A stretch of 64,000 nt of DNA from Ancylomarina salipaludis (GCF_004122035.1 NZ_SAXA01000010.1:62001-126000), one strand, 5' to 3'; counted from the first letter of the stretch, positions 36,938 through 45,100 are shown. Translations and numbers: made by a program. Notes: generated by a model from the letters alone, not told the origin.

Positions 36938-37414
36938 ATGAAAATTTCAGAATTACTAGCTAGCGCTAAAAAAGAAACTGGTGTCAATTTTAATGGTCTG
37001 TTAAGAAAAACTGCTCGTATTAAGCATGGTATGGGTTCAGATCTTAGTGATGTTTTGGGTTGGGATATTGTTTTACGTTCAAAGGATGGTGACTGTTATT
37101 CATTTTACTCAGCACAGGCGCCTTTGCTTGGAACAACAATGGCACAGCCGGTTGTGTGTCCGCTTGGGATTGTGGCGTTTGACGAATATAAAATTGGTAT
37201 TAAAGAGGCTATTCAAATTTTTCACACACAAAACGGAGGTGATAAATTTACCCAGATTTGCTTAAGCTGGCCTTTGGTTCATCCTGCGGCAATTGAACCG
37301 CACTGGCATTTCAGAACCAATTTAGGTAATGATGTTGTTATTGGAGCTAACTCGGGTCGAATTGATTGGGCAGAAGCGAGAACGCTAACCAATCAGATGG
37401 CGAAACAACACTAG
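36938..37414 (+). CDS. small protein of unknown function in the 35.6-41.3 kb island
   Basis: This 158-residue gene starts at ATG 36938 (MKISELLASAKKETG). It has no signal peptide or membrane segment. The C-terminal half (GIKEAIQIFHTQNGGDKFTQ, then LSWPLVHPAAIEPHWHF, then DVVIGANSGRIDW) loosely resembles a PepSY-type alpha/beta fold in which a helix precedes strands ending in a G-x-I/V turn. This is only a pattern impression. It is followed by a weak hairpin (CCGGGA-GTTT-TCCCGG, about 37430-37445) and 210 bp before the next gene. Confidence 0.7.
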   Translation: MKISELLASAKKETGVNFNGLLRKTARIKHGMGSDLSDVLGWDIVLRSKDGDCYSFYSAQAPLLGTTMAQPVVCPLGIVAFDEYKIGIKEAIQIFHTQNGGDKFTQICLSWPLVHPAAIEPHWHFRTNLGNDVVIGANSGRIDWAEARTLTNQMAKQH

Positions 37415-37624
37415 GCAAAGATCTGTATCCGGGAGTTTTCCCGGATTATTCCCGGGTCTTTCTTCTACGAAAAAATTTTATGATTATACCGAAGCCGTGA
37501 GGTTTGGTTACTTATTCGTAAAGGAGGGGTTGATTGATAGTGTGTATGCAAAGGTTTTTTATCATAGAGATGCCCTTATAGGCCTGATTTAATCGAAATA
37601 ATTTAATCTATTAAAACTGAAATT

Positions 37625-39043
37625 ATGACACCAGATAAAGAAAAACAAGTTCTTGAGAGTTTATACGATCGTCTTTTTGATGCCATCACCTACGCGCCTG
37701 ATGGTAAGGTTGCTTCCTGGCATAAGGATACCACCTTTATTCAATTTGCAAAAAATATTGTCATCAATCCTGATGATTTTGCAGATATGATGAATCCCGG
37801 CAATCCCAATGGGAGTTTAACCAAGGCTGAACTCTTTTCGGCAATGGTGGATGCTTTGCCAAACACCGATGCCATGTGGAGCGATTCAGGTCAAAAGGTT
37901 TCGGATGTATACGGGTCTATAATACGCAACGCCAATTCTGATAGCAAACCCAATCCCGACCAGCAGAAACTTTATCAGCAGGCCTTCAATTTTCTGAATG
38001 TTGCCGTTGAGAAGAAGACAATGAGTGGGACTAAAACAGTAACCGAACCTAGCCCTGAGGCCGATGCTTACGATGAGGCACAAGCCGCTTATATTACGGC
38101 AGTTGGTGGATATCGTACGGCTTATAATGGTTACGATTTGGACAAAAAAGAAGATCAGAGAGCTTGGAATGCTGTTGCTCCCGGGCTTCAGCTGACTTTG
38201 GATCAGGCATGGAATAAGTGGGTTCGTGCCAATAAAGCCGAAGTTGAAGAGGCTCAAAATGCGCTTGTGTCTACCATTAATGATGCCGTTAGATATGTGA
38301 TTGCTGAAAGCATTAAGATGATTAATGAGCAGCATCAGTTGGCGCCATCGACACCAGGTGGCAATCCATGGTTGCCTTCGTATGCAATGCCTACCAATTG
38401 GTACGACGACAGTTGTAAGGCGTCAAAATTGACATTCAAGAGCTCTTATTTAAATAAAACAGCTAGTAGTTCTGCGACGAAATATGCGACAGAAGCCAGT
38501 GGAGGCTGGGGCTTGTGGCATGCTTCAGCGGGCGTTTCAGGAGGTTCTGAAGAGCAGCGATCGCATATGGATGCTGAAAATTTAACACTGGAAGCTGAAT
38601 TGATTAATGTGACCATCAAGCGTTCCTGGTTCAACCCATTGATCCTGAAAATGAAGGATTGGTTTGTGAATGGTATCGAGAAGGGTGGTATTTCAAATGC
38701 AAAAATCGAAAACCTATTGGGTATTATGCCATTAATTCCAACCGGTTTTATCATTGCTCGTAATGTAAAAATTACAGCCGATTTTTCTTCTGAAGATCAA
38801 AGCTTTATTTCAAAATCAATTTCAACCAAGGCTTCAGGCGGATGGGGACCATTCAGTGTGAGCGGAAGTTATTCTCATAGTTCGTCGAAAAGTAATTTTG
38901 AAGCGAAGTTTGATGGGGGAACACTTGAGTTGCCAGGTCTGCAGCTGATTGGATGGATCAATAGCATTATGCCTTTTAGTCCACCGGAATCAGCTAAACA
39001 ACTGGAAGGTGCAAATCAGCAGGACGAAGCAAAATCGTATTAA
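37625..39043 (+). CDS. unknown 472-residue protein, paralogue of the 39.2 kb gene
   Basis: No signal peptide was seen. The N-terminal half is helical and charged (MTPDKEKQVLESLYDRLFDA...). The C-terminal half (from about residue 255) is rich in Ser, Gly and aromatic residues and carries a distinctive block: KRSWFNPLILKMKDWFVNG, then LMPLIPTG-like (IMPLIPTGFIIARNVKITAD), then GWGPFSVSG and finally LIGWINSIMPFSP. The same block, in the same order, occurs in the protein encoded at 39159-40220, so the two are diverged duplicates. The repeated ASGGWG(L/P)(W/F) elements look like amphipathic beta-strands, so a pore-forming or surface-binding role is possible but unproven. No named family is recognised. 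Confidence 0.72.
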   Translation: MTPDKEKQVLESLYDRLFDAITYAPDGKVASWHKDTTFIQFAKNIVINPDDFADMMNPGNPNGSLTKAELFSAMVDALPNTDAMWSDSGQKVSDVYGSIIRNANSDSKPNPDQQKLYQQAFNFLNVAVEKKTMSGTKTVTEPSPEADAYDEAQAAYITAVGGYRTAYNGYDLDKKEDQRAWNAVAPGLQLTLDQAWNKWVRANKAEVEEAQNALVSTINDAVRYVIAESIKMINEQHQLAPSTPGGNPWLPSYAMPTNWYDDSCKASKLTFKSSYLNKTASSSATKYATEASGGWGLWHASAGVSGGSEEQRSHMDAENLTLEAELINVTIKRSWFNPLILKMKDWFVNGIEKGGISNAKIENLLGIMPLIPTGFIIARNVKITADFSSEDQSFISKSISTKASGGWGPFSVSGSYSHSSSKSNFEAKFDGGTLELPGLQLIGWINSIMPFSPPESAKQLEGANQQDEAKSY

Positions 39044-39061
39044 TTCTTCTTGTTAGATCAA

Positions 39062-39091
39062 AAGAGGTGAGTCTTTGGCTCACCTCTTATT
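39062..39091 (+). terminator. hairpin terminator between the two paralogues
   Basis: A perfect 10-bp stem AAGAGGTGAG / CTCACCTCTT, loop TCTTTGG, lies 18 bp after the stop codon at 39043. The T-tract is short (ATTAAT), so termination may be partial. Confidence 0.7.
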
Positions 39092-39158
39092 AATGTGATA
39101 AATCGAAAATTAAAGCACACAAGCCATGGGTTTGTAGCTTGTTTTTTTAGAAAAGATT

Positions 39159-40220
39159 ATGGATTTAATAAAAGCAATAGCCAATTCAGTCAAACTACCC
39201 CGAGCCAGTGAATTTGAGACCGCCGAACTGATATCACCTGTCAAAACAGGCCTGAGCTTTTCCGGTAATCAGTTTGCTTCAGGGCTTCAGCAGGCTTCTT
39301 CCTTTATCGGAACGTCTCCCTTATCTGCCAATGTGCTTGAGGTCCAATCGCAAAACAAACCCATTTTTCAATTGAATCAACTGCCTGTCAGTCTTGATCC
39401 TGATGCCTATAAAGATGCCAGATCCGGTTCCAATCCCAATGGCGATTTGAAACCTCTGTTTGCCTTTCGGCAGTTGGTTGATCCTGTGCCAAAATTCGAT
39501 CAGAACTATTTTGCATCCCCATATTCAACCGAAATGTTGTATGCCAATTTTCTGAATGGAGCCAGTATTCTGAGAAACGATCCCTTTGTTAGCAGTGTAA
39601 TTGCAAATGCCAGGAAACAGTTTGAGGAAGAATTTTTTCAGGATATGGATGGCACCTCAGGTGACTGGAGACCCGTTTATGCCAGTCCTGAAGATTGGGC
39701 CACGGCTGATATTAGCCGCTTTAGCGAGGTGTCGGTTGACTTGAACAACAGCTCTGAGGATGGTCTTTTTGGAACGATTCAGGGAAAAGAAAATCTCAAA
39801 TGGAATTTGGGAGGGCAAATGGTAAGTACACTAAATCCGAAGACAGAAATAAAGTCTTTGGATATGAAATACCTTTTTGTCGAGTTCAGAAGACCCTGGT
39901 TCAATTTGTTGTTTTTTAAAATGAATCAGTGGTATTTGTCCGGCCAGCAAGCTGGTTTTTGTTCTTCGGGCTCATCCAAAGTAAATGATGGTGCACTACC
40001 TCTGATTCCAACAGGCATGCTGATTGCAAGAGACGTTAAACTGAATGCCAACTGGCATCAGGACGATAAAACGATTATGGATAAGTCGTTGGCCAATAGT
40101 GCGACCGCCTATTTGGGGCCTTTTTTGATGTCCGGGCCTGCATCCAATAAGTCTTCGATACAGATTATTGCCTGGGTGAGTGAGGTGATTCCCTTATCTC
40201 CAAAAGTTGATGCGCCCTAA
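39159..40220 (+). CDS. unknown 353-residue protein, paralogue of the 37.6 kb gene
   Basis: It begins at ATG 39159 (MDLIKAIANSVKLP). The C-terminal 150 residues share the block seen in the preceding gene: EFRRPWFNLLFFKMNQWYLSG, LPLIPTGMLIARDVKLNANW, then AYLGPFLMSG and IIAWVSEVIPLSP. The N-terminal part differs from that of its paralogue, which fits a common C-terminal module with changing partners. No signal peptide or transmembrane segment is evident. It ends 48 bp before the next gene, so these two are probably co-transcribed. Confidence 0.72.
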   Translation: MDLIKAIANSVKLPRASEFETAELISPVKTGLSFSGNQFASGLQQASSFIGTSPLSANVLEVQSQNKPIFQLNQLPVSLDPDAYKDARSGSNPNGDLKPLFAFRQLVDPVPKFDQNYFASPYSTEMLYANFLNGASILRNDPFVSSVIANARKQFEEEFFQDMDGTSGDWRPVYASPEDWATADISRFSEVSVDLNNSSEDGLFGTIQGKENLKWNLGGQMVSTLNPKTEIKSLDMKYLFVEFRRPWFNLLFFKMNQWYLSGQQAGFCSSGSSKVNDGALPLIPTGMLIARDVKLNANWHQDDKTIMDKSLANSATAYLGPFLMSGPASNKSSIQIIAWVSEVIPLSPKVDAP

Positions 40221-40268
40221 AATCTTCCCTAACTATCGAATTTCAAATAAATCTATTATTCAATTATT

Positions 40269-41279
40269 ATGAGCAAAAAAACAAGAGTTATTATCGTTGT
40301 CAATAAGTACTGGGAGTGTGATCCGGTCTGTTGGGTCTTGACCAACAAATATATAAACGAACAATGTGGTATTGAGTTGGATGCTCGGTTAACTTGCCTG
40401 ACCTATCCCTCTTATGGACCTGTAAAGTCGACTCGTGCTGAGGATACTTTGCCAAGATTGATTTTGGATACAGATTACAAAACAATTGAAGTTTGGTGTA
40501 TATCCGATTTGTTGAGTTGCAGCCCTGAGGAATTCCAGTCGAGTTCGGAAGAAAAGATGAAGCTTTTGCCTATCATTTTCAAGTACGATATGGAGAAGAA
40601 AATTGAATTGGTAGTTGCTGTTGGAACGGCCTCTTCGGGTCCGGGTGTATCCCATAATCCTGTTTTTAAATCGTCCAATATTAATGGTTCGGTGGTGATT
40701 GGGAGTCAGGTGTTTATGCACAATGGTGGCGATGAGCAATCAAAGAGCCATTATCAATGTGATTCCTGGGATAAGCTTATGGAATCGGGATCGACCACTT
40801 TTATCGATCAGCTGAAGGCTGTCGATTTTACAGATTACGGCCAATTAATGCTTTGTCCTCCCACCAATCCTGCATTGGAGGGGCAGCAGGTTTATGTAGA
40901 CAAAGATTTTGTTGCTTTGGGTGATGTTAATGTAACCGATTATAGCCTTTATGCCCAAAAGGATGGAGAAACCGGAGCAGCCTTCGCGGCTCATTATCCC
41001 CATAACCTCAACGGGGTTTCATTGGAGACTACCCATTGTCTGATTTATAAGGCTGCAAAAGATCACCTCAAGAAACACAAACCTCCTTTCATTTTTGTGA
41101 GTGGCGAGGTTGATCGCTATAAGATGTTTGCGACTGATGTGAACCCTAAAGTGTATGCTCAAAATGTTTCGGGTGCACATAATTCGGGTGTAGCCGTTGC
41201 TCTTATTGTTTCGTTGCTGAATAAACAAGCGCATGATATTCATACGGACTCCAGAAGAGAAATGACTCAGTGTATTTGA
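40269..41279 (+). CDS. nucleoside-phosphorylase-like protein
   Basis: This 336-residue protein (MSKKTRVIIVVNKYWECD...) has features that resemble the PNP/UDP phosphorylase fold: a central VVAVGTASSGPG strand-turn (like the GTxGG phosphate/ribose turn), a later GVSLETTHCLIYKAA (similar to the E-x-E-x-x-x ribose-binding helix) and a closing FATDVNPKVYAQNVSGAHNSGVAVALIVSLL (similar to the final D plus helix). The usual ME motif is not exact, so catalysis is uncertain. PNP-like domains are known as effectors or sensors in several bacterial conflict systems, as well as in nucleoside salvage. It is the last gene of the five-gene island. Confidence 0.55.
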   Translation: MSKKTRVIIVVNKYWECDPVCWVLTNKYINEQCGIELDARLTCLTYPSYGPVKSTRAEDTLPRLILDTDYKTIEVWCISDLLSCSPEEFQSSSEEKMKLLPIIFKYDMEKKIELVVAVGTASSGPGVSHNPVFKSSNINGSVVIGSQVFMHNGGDEQSKSHYQCDSWDKLMESGSTTFIDQLKAVDFTDYGQLMLCPPTNPALEGQQVYVDKDFVALGDVNVTDYSLYAQKDGETGAAFAAHYPHNLNGVSLETTHCLIYKAAKDHLKKHKPPFIFVSGEVDRYKMFATDVNPKVYAQNVSGAHNSGVAVALIVSLLNKQAHDIHTDSRREMTQCI

Positions 41280-41855
41280 TCTTTTAAATGATAACATCCT
41301 TCGGCTTATGCCTAAAAAATATGTTTGAAGTAAGGTGCTAGCTCCCCTGCGGAAGAGGAGGTTCTGAGTAGAATGTTGTGCCTGGAATTTAGTACTAGCA
41401 TAAGTTTGATTATGCGATAATGAACGTGCTCCAATTGGCCTTATCCTTGGTGGGAGGGGTTTAGGTGGAGCAGCTAAAGGTGTGGGAGGTGTCCCACACC
41501 TTTTTTATGTGCTGTTTTTTGTTCGCTTTGTTGGGCATTGAGTATCGTCGCAATGCGTTTGAGTATGGAACGTCTTATGTTTTAGAAATTCACCTTAGAT
41601 TCCTTTCATTTTTGTGTCGATTCTTCTGTTATTCATAATTATATAGAAGAGTTCTATTTTATGTTTCTTGTATGTTTTACTATGCTTTAATTTATTGTTT
41701 GCTTTTGAATTTTACTAATTTAGGAATGCTATAATTTTAAGGAAGTTGTCTGATCGGGAATATTTGCGATAGCAAGAGTAGAATGGGAAAATCAAAATTG
41801 ACCTCACAGAAAGTGACCGATTTATAGCAGGTGTTTATAAAAACTCAAATAGATC
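41280..41855. other. intergenic region between the island and crcB
   Basis: Contains a strong terminator (41477-41507), preceded by GC-richer sequence with further pairing possibilities (GTGCTCC near 41430 with GGTGGAGCAGC near 41464). A short structured RNA is conceivable but unproven. No fluoride-riboswitch signature was found in the 350 bp directly upstream of crcB. Confidence 0.45.
41477..41507 (+). terminator. strong Rho-independent terminator
   Basis: A perfect 11-bp stem AAGGTGTGGGA / TCCCACACCTT with loop GGTG is followed by six T. It lies about 200 bp after the stop codon of the phosphorylase-like gene. Confidence 0.9.
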
Positions 41856-42233
41856 ATGATTAAGAACGTTTTATTAATTGGAATTGGTGGGTTTGTTGGG
41901 AGTGTTGCCAGGTATTTTCTGTCAAGACTCAACTTGAATGTTGATTTTTATGCCATTCCTATTGGAACGCTCAGTGTGAATGTTCTGGGGAGTTTTATTA
42001 TTGGTTTGTTAATGGGGATTTCTGATAAAAGTACCATTCTGACAGCAGACCTCAGATTATTATTGATGGTTGGCCTTTGTGGGGGATTTACAACATTTTC
42101 AAGTTTTACCAGTGAGAATCTCATGTTGATGCATAACGGGCAATTTTTCTCCGTTTTTCTATATACGGGCTTGAGTATTCTTTTGGGTTTTCTGGCTGTT
42201 TATTTGGGTTTTATCACATCAAACTTATTGTAA
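41856..42233 (+). CDS. crcB: fluoride ion exporter CrcB/Fluc
   Basis: This 125-residue protein has four hydrophobic helices and the family motifs GGFVGSVARYFLS, GTLSVNVLGSFIIG (the N-x-x-G-(S/C)-F segment) and GLCGGFTTFSSFTSE, containing the TTFSSF phenylalanine-box region. The dual-topology channel exports fluoride across the inner membrane. It is directly followed, after one base, by a DUF190 gene, a pairing commonly seen in bacteria. Confidence 0.95.
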   Translation: MIKNVLLIGIGGFVGSVARYFLSRLNLNVDFYAIPIGTLSVNVLGSFIIGLLMGISDKSTILTADLRLLLMVGLCGGFTTFSSFTSENLMLMHNGQFFSVFLYTGLSILLGFLAVYLGFITSNLL

Positions 42234-42234
42234 T

Positions 42235-42585
42235 ATGAAGACAAGGGAGCATAGCGTTTTAAAAATTTACGCAAGTACAACTGATAAAATGGGAACGAAA
42301 TTGCTTTATGAGCATATTGTTTATTTGGCAAAAGAGAAAGGTATCGCTGGTGTAACTGTTTATCGTGGTGTTATGGGATATGGCTTAAGCAGCACACATA
42401 TTAGTTCGTCTAAGTTCTGGGAATTGACTGAGAAACTTCCCATCATGATTGAAATGGTTGATCAAACGGATACCCTTGAGAATTTTTATCAATTGATTGA
42501 ACCCGAACTCCTGAAGATGCCTAAAGGCTGTTTGGTTTATATGGAACCGATTAAGATTAAATTATTGAAGTCGGGTAAAAAATAA
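42235..42585 (+). CDS. DUF190 domain protein paired with CrcB
   Basis: The protein has 116 residues, and its start ATG lies one base after the crcB stop. The sequence has the DUF190 pattern: LKIYASTTDKMGTKLLYEHIV, then AGVTVYRGVMGYG, then ELTEKLPIMIEMVD. The fold is PII-like (ferredoxin-type trimer). The function is not established, and the conserved linkage suggests a regulatory role in fluoride export. Confidence 0.93.
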   Translation: MKTREHSVLKIYASTTDKMGTKLLYEHIVYLAKEKGIAGVTVYRGVMGYGLSSTHISSSKFWELTEKLPIMIEMVDQTDTLENFYQLIEPELLKMPKGCLVYMEPIKIKLLKSGKK

Positions 42586-42673
42586 ACGATTACCAATATA
42601 AACCTTAAGGGCAATTGGTGAAAATGGAAGTGTTTTGAATTGAAATTCTTAATAATTAATAGAACCCAATCAT

Positions 42674-42943
42674 ATGAAACAAGATAGGTTATTAGCCTTG
42701 AGTCTCATTCAACTCAAGCAAAAGAAGAGAACTTACACAGGCCTGCTTTTGGTCTTGTCTGTATTGATATTAAGTCTTTTTGCACTGACTTTTTACATGA
42801 GTTTAAAATCAGGGCCTACCCCGATGTTAGCCGTTCCCTTTGCTTTAATTCCACTCCTAATTAATGGTTTTAGAAAATTAAAAGCCATTGAAAAAGAAAT
42901 TGAATTTAGGGCGGTGTCGTCAGCTAAGTTGGAATTGGGATAA
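42674..42943 (+). CDS. small two-helix membrane protein
   Basis: This 89-residue protein has two hydrophobic segments (about 18-40 and 50-65) separated by a short loop with KSGPTP, and charged ends (N-terminal KQDRLLALSLIQLKQKKRTY, C-terminal KAIEKEIEFR). It is on the same strand 88 bp after DUF190 and is followed by a weak hairpin with a T-tract at about 42952-42985. No family is recognised. Confidence 0.7.
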   Translation: MKQDRLLALSLIQLKQKKRTYTGLLLVLSVLILSLFALTFYMSLKSGPTPMLAVPFALIPLLINGFRKLKAIEKEIEFRAVSSAKLELG

Positions 42944-43020
42944 TTTAAAATTGATCCTTGAGTATAGGGATGCTTCTTTTTTTTTTTGAGAAATAAGCAG
43001 AGTGGAATTGAGCTTATTTG

Positions 43021-43380
43021 TTGAAATATCAGATTAATTGACTCACCTCATTTTCTTGAAAAGGAGGTGAAACAATTAGAGTTGTGGGAATTTAATATTC
43101 CGAACATAGATAAAAGCTAATAAAATTCCCCTCTCGTAGAGGAGGGGTGGCATCCTGATAATTCGGGACGCTTGGAAGGAGGAAAACAGATATGTTTTTT
43201 GAATTTCCAAAAGAAATAATAATGGTGAAGTCGGTTTGGTGATTTATTGAAATATCAGATTAATTGACTCACCTCGTTTTCTTGAAAAGGAGGTGAAACA
43301 ATCAGAGTAGAATTGTGGGAATTTAATATTCCGAACATAGGTAAAAGCTAATAAAATTCCCCTCTCGTAGAGGAGGGGTG
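43021..43380. repeat. direct duplication of about 130 bp (43021-43149 and 43247-43380)
   Basis: The two copies are nearly identical. Each begins TTGAAATATCAGATTAATTG and ends in the CCCCTCTCGTAGAGGAGGGG hairpin; they differ by a 5-bp insertion and a few substitutions. Each has an internal TCACCTC...GAGGTGA hairpin. Between them lies a broken piece of a DUF559 gene. The duplicates appear to belong to the same repeat family as the 27.5-29.9 kb array. Confidence 0.85.
43182..43230 (+). pseudogene. 3' fragment of a DUF559 nuclease gene
   Basis: This 49-bp piece matches the end of the intact DUF559 gene nearby (43727-43779). It reads N-R-Y-V-F then, after one extra T, E-F-P-K-E-I-I...V-K, compared with NRCVFEFPEEIIGEIIKVK in the intact copy. 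It joins abruptly to repeat sequence at its 5' side (GGGACGCTTGGAAGGAGG), so the rest of that copy was deleted. Confidence 0.7.
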
Positions 43381-43404
43381 CCAAGCTCCGCTTGGCGGGG
43401 TGGT
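43359..43404 (+). repeat. two-hairpin repeat element immediately upstream of DUF559
   Basis: CCCCTCTCGTAGAGGAGGGG (stem 1), T, GCCAAGC-TCC-GCTTGGC (stem 2) and GGGGTGGT. It is nearly the same as the plus-oriented elements of the 27.5-29.9 kb array; only the loop of stem 1 differs. It ends 31 bp before the DUF559 start codon. Confidence 0.88.
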
Positions 43405-43435
43405 CCGATATAGTTGAGATCAAATTTCTATTCAA

Positions 43436-43795
43436 ATGAAAAGAAATATAAATAAGCTTTATTTCAAACCCTTTAGGAAAAGACTTAGAAATAGGTCAAC
43501 ATCTTCAGAAGCAAGTCTGTGGAAGTTGTTGAAAAATAGACAAGTTGCTGGCTTGAAATTTCGAAGACAAATTTCAATAGGTAATTATATTGTTGATTTT
43601 TATTGTCCTGAAATAAAACTGATTATTGAGCTTGATGGAGCATCTCATGATAACTATCTATCTGAGGAAATGGATGAAAAACGTGATGCTTATTTAATGA
43701 ACGAGGGGTATCGTATTTTGAGGTTTGAAAACAGATGTGTTTTTGAGTTTCCGGAAGAAATAATAGGAGAGATCATAAAGGTGAAGGAGGCTTAG
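43436..43795 (+). CDS. DUF559 (Vsr-like) endonuclease-domain protein
   Basis: This 119-residue protein, nearly the whole domain, has the family signatures SEASLWKLLKNRQVAGLKFRRQ, YIVDFYCPEIKLIIELDGASH (the D...E-x-D core of the Vsr/PD-(D/E)XK-like fold) and GYRILRFENRCVFEFPEEII. Such proteins are predicted DNA endonucleases. Stand-alone copies are frequent in Bacteroidota and are of unknown function. Here the gene is flanked by two-hairpin repeats on both sides and by partial copies of itself at 43182-43230 and 44156-44215, which suggests a mobile unit. Confidence 0.88.
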   Translation: MKRNINKLYFKPFRKRLRNRSTSSEASLWKLLKNRQVAGLKFRRQISIGNYIVDFYCPEIKLIIELDGASHDNYLSEEMDEKRDAYLMNEGYRILRFENRCVFEFPEEIIGEIIKVKEA

Positions 43796-43824
43796 TAAAC
43801 TAATGCAAATATTGGATTAACAGA

Positions 43825-43882
43825 ACCACCTCGCCTTCTCCCAAATAAACGGGAGAAGGCACTCCTCCTTAAAAAGGAGGAG
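43825..43882 (-). repeat. two-hairpin repeat element, minus orientation, with divergent second stem
   Basis: Read on the minus strand: CTCCTCC...GGAGGAG stem 1, then TGCC, a different stem (TTCTCCC / GGGAGAA around a TTTATT-type loop), GGC and GAGGTGGT. Architecture and flanks match the plus elements, but stem 2 has a different, still complementary, sequence. Confidence 0.8.
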
Positions 43883-44109
43883 AAAGAATTAGTGCAGACT
43901 TGTTGTTATTTATATTCCGGGCTTGAGTTAAAATTAAGAGAATTCTTCTTTCAAAAGGAAGGGGATTATCCCAATAATTCGGAGCGCTTGGCGTGATGAT
44001 TTGATATGGAAATAATCGGGATTAGGTCTTTTCTTGAAAAGGAGGCGAAATAAGCAGAGTAAAGTTGTAGTTAATTATATTTCGAGTTTGAATTAATGTT
44101 CAGAAAATT

Positions 44110-44155
44110 CCCCTCTCGGAGAGGAGGGGTGCCAAGCTTTGCTTGGCGGGGTGGT
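44110..44155 (+). repeat. two-hairpin repeat element followed by a DUF559 5' remnant
   Basis: CCCCTCTCGGAGAGGAGGGG, T, GCCAAGC-TTT-GCTTGGC, GGGGTGGT. The 60 bp that follow (44156-44215) match the leader and first codons of the DUF559 gene (ATTTCTATTTAAATGAAAAG against ATTTCTATTCAAATGAAAAG), then stop matching. A third, 3'-truncated copy of the unit is thus present. Confidence 0.8.
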
Positions 44156-44376
44156 TGGATATGGTAGAGATGAAATTTCTATTTAAATGAAAAGAAATTT
44201 TATTAAGAAAGAGAAATTGGTTTTGAGGGCATTAGTACTCCTTGTTTAATATTGATAAGAGATTGATGTAATTATAAGTAAAGTTTAAATGAAATACCTG
44301 TGATAAAGAACTTCTGAGATAAGAAGATGTTTATCATGGGTATTCTATTTGAATCAAAAATAAAAATGATAAGTAA

Positions 44377-44979
44377 ATGAAATTTAAAAAGAAGATTGGG
44401 GCTCAATTGATGATTGCCTTTGGAGTGATGATTGTGAGTTTTTCGACTTTGTTTGTGACTATGTATCAGGCCTCTATTATGAACAAACAAACCGAAATTT
44501 TATTGACACAAACAAAAGCCAATGCCTGGCCCTGTTTGATGGTTGAGAAAACTGAATTGGGAAGTGAAATATCAGGTCGAATTGAAGAGTATCATTTTAA
44601 TTTGGTTAATAAAGGAACGGGGCCAGCCATTATTGTGGGTGTGAGACTCACCTATAAAGGGCAGGTTGCAAGGAGTTGGGACCATTTATTTGAAATTATG
44701 CAGACTCCGGAGTCTATTGTTCGGAGCCGAACATTTGGTCAGATTTCTAAAGGGGTGCTTTCTGCCAACGAGACCAGTTTGGTGGTTGATTTTAGCGATC
44801 GATTTGAATTTATAGACTGGATGAAGAAAAATGGGGCCGATATTAAAATCGAAATTTATTACCAATCGGTTTTTAATGAAATATGGCAGATTGAAAGACG
44901 ATTGGATAATACGTCGACTTCTTATCCTCTGAAAGTGGATGAATGTGCAATTTCCCAAAATGAGATGTTTACCAATTGA
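44377..44979 (+). CDS. membrane-anchored protein of unknown function
   Basis: This 200-residue protein has one N-terminal hydrophobic helix (residues 8-29, IGAQLMIAFGVMIVSFSTLFVT) and a following segment (MNKQTEILLTQTKANAWPCLMV). The outer part looks like an Ig-like beta-domain: EYHFNLVNKGTGPAIIVGVRLTYKG is a pattern seen in predicted periplasmic domains of single-pass proteins. It lies between repeat DNA and an amidohydrolase gene and is not clearly in an operon. Confidence 0.75.
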   Translation: MKFKKKIGAQLMIAFGVMIVSFSTLFVTMYQASIMNKQTEILLTQTKANAWPCLMVEKTELGSEISGRIEEYHFNLVNKGTGPAIIVGVRLTYKGQVARSWDHLFEIMQTPESIVRSRTFGQISKGVLSANETSLVVDFSDRFEFIDWMKKNGADIKIEIYYQSVFNEIWQIERRLDNTSTSYPLKVDECAISQNEMFTN

Positions 44980-45100
44980 TAAATTAAGTTGTGTTTTTTT
45001 AGGAGAACATTTTGACATAAATACTTACTGGTATGCGAATGTTGATAGCTGCTTAATGAATTATTGCTTTCCTTTGTACGGTAAAGAATAATTGGGGATA

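Noticed and set aside
41700-41855. fluoride riboswitch before crcB
   Set aside because: The conserved GG-GAUGG and UGAUGGCUCC-like blocks of the crcB motif were looked for and not found.
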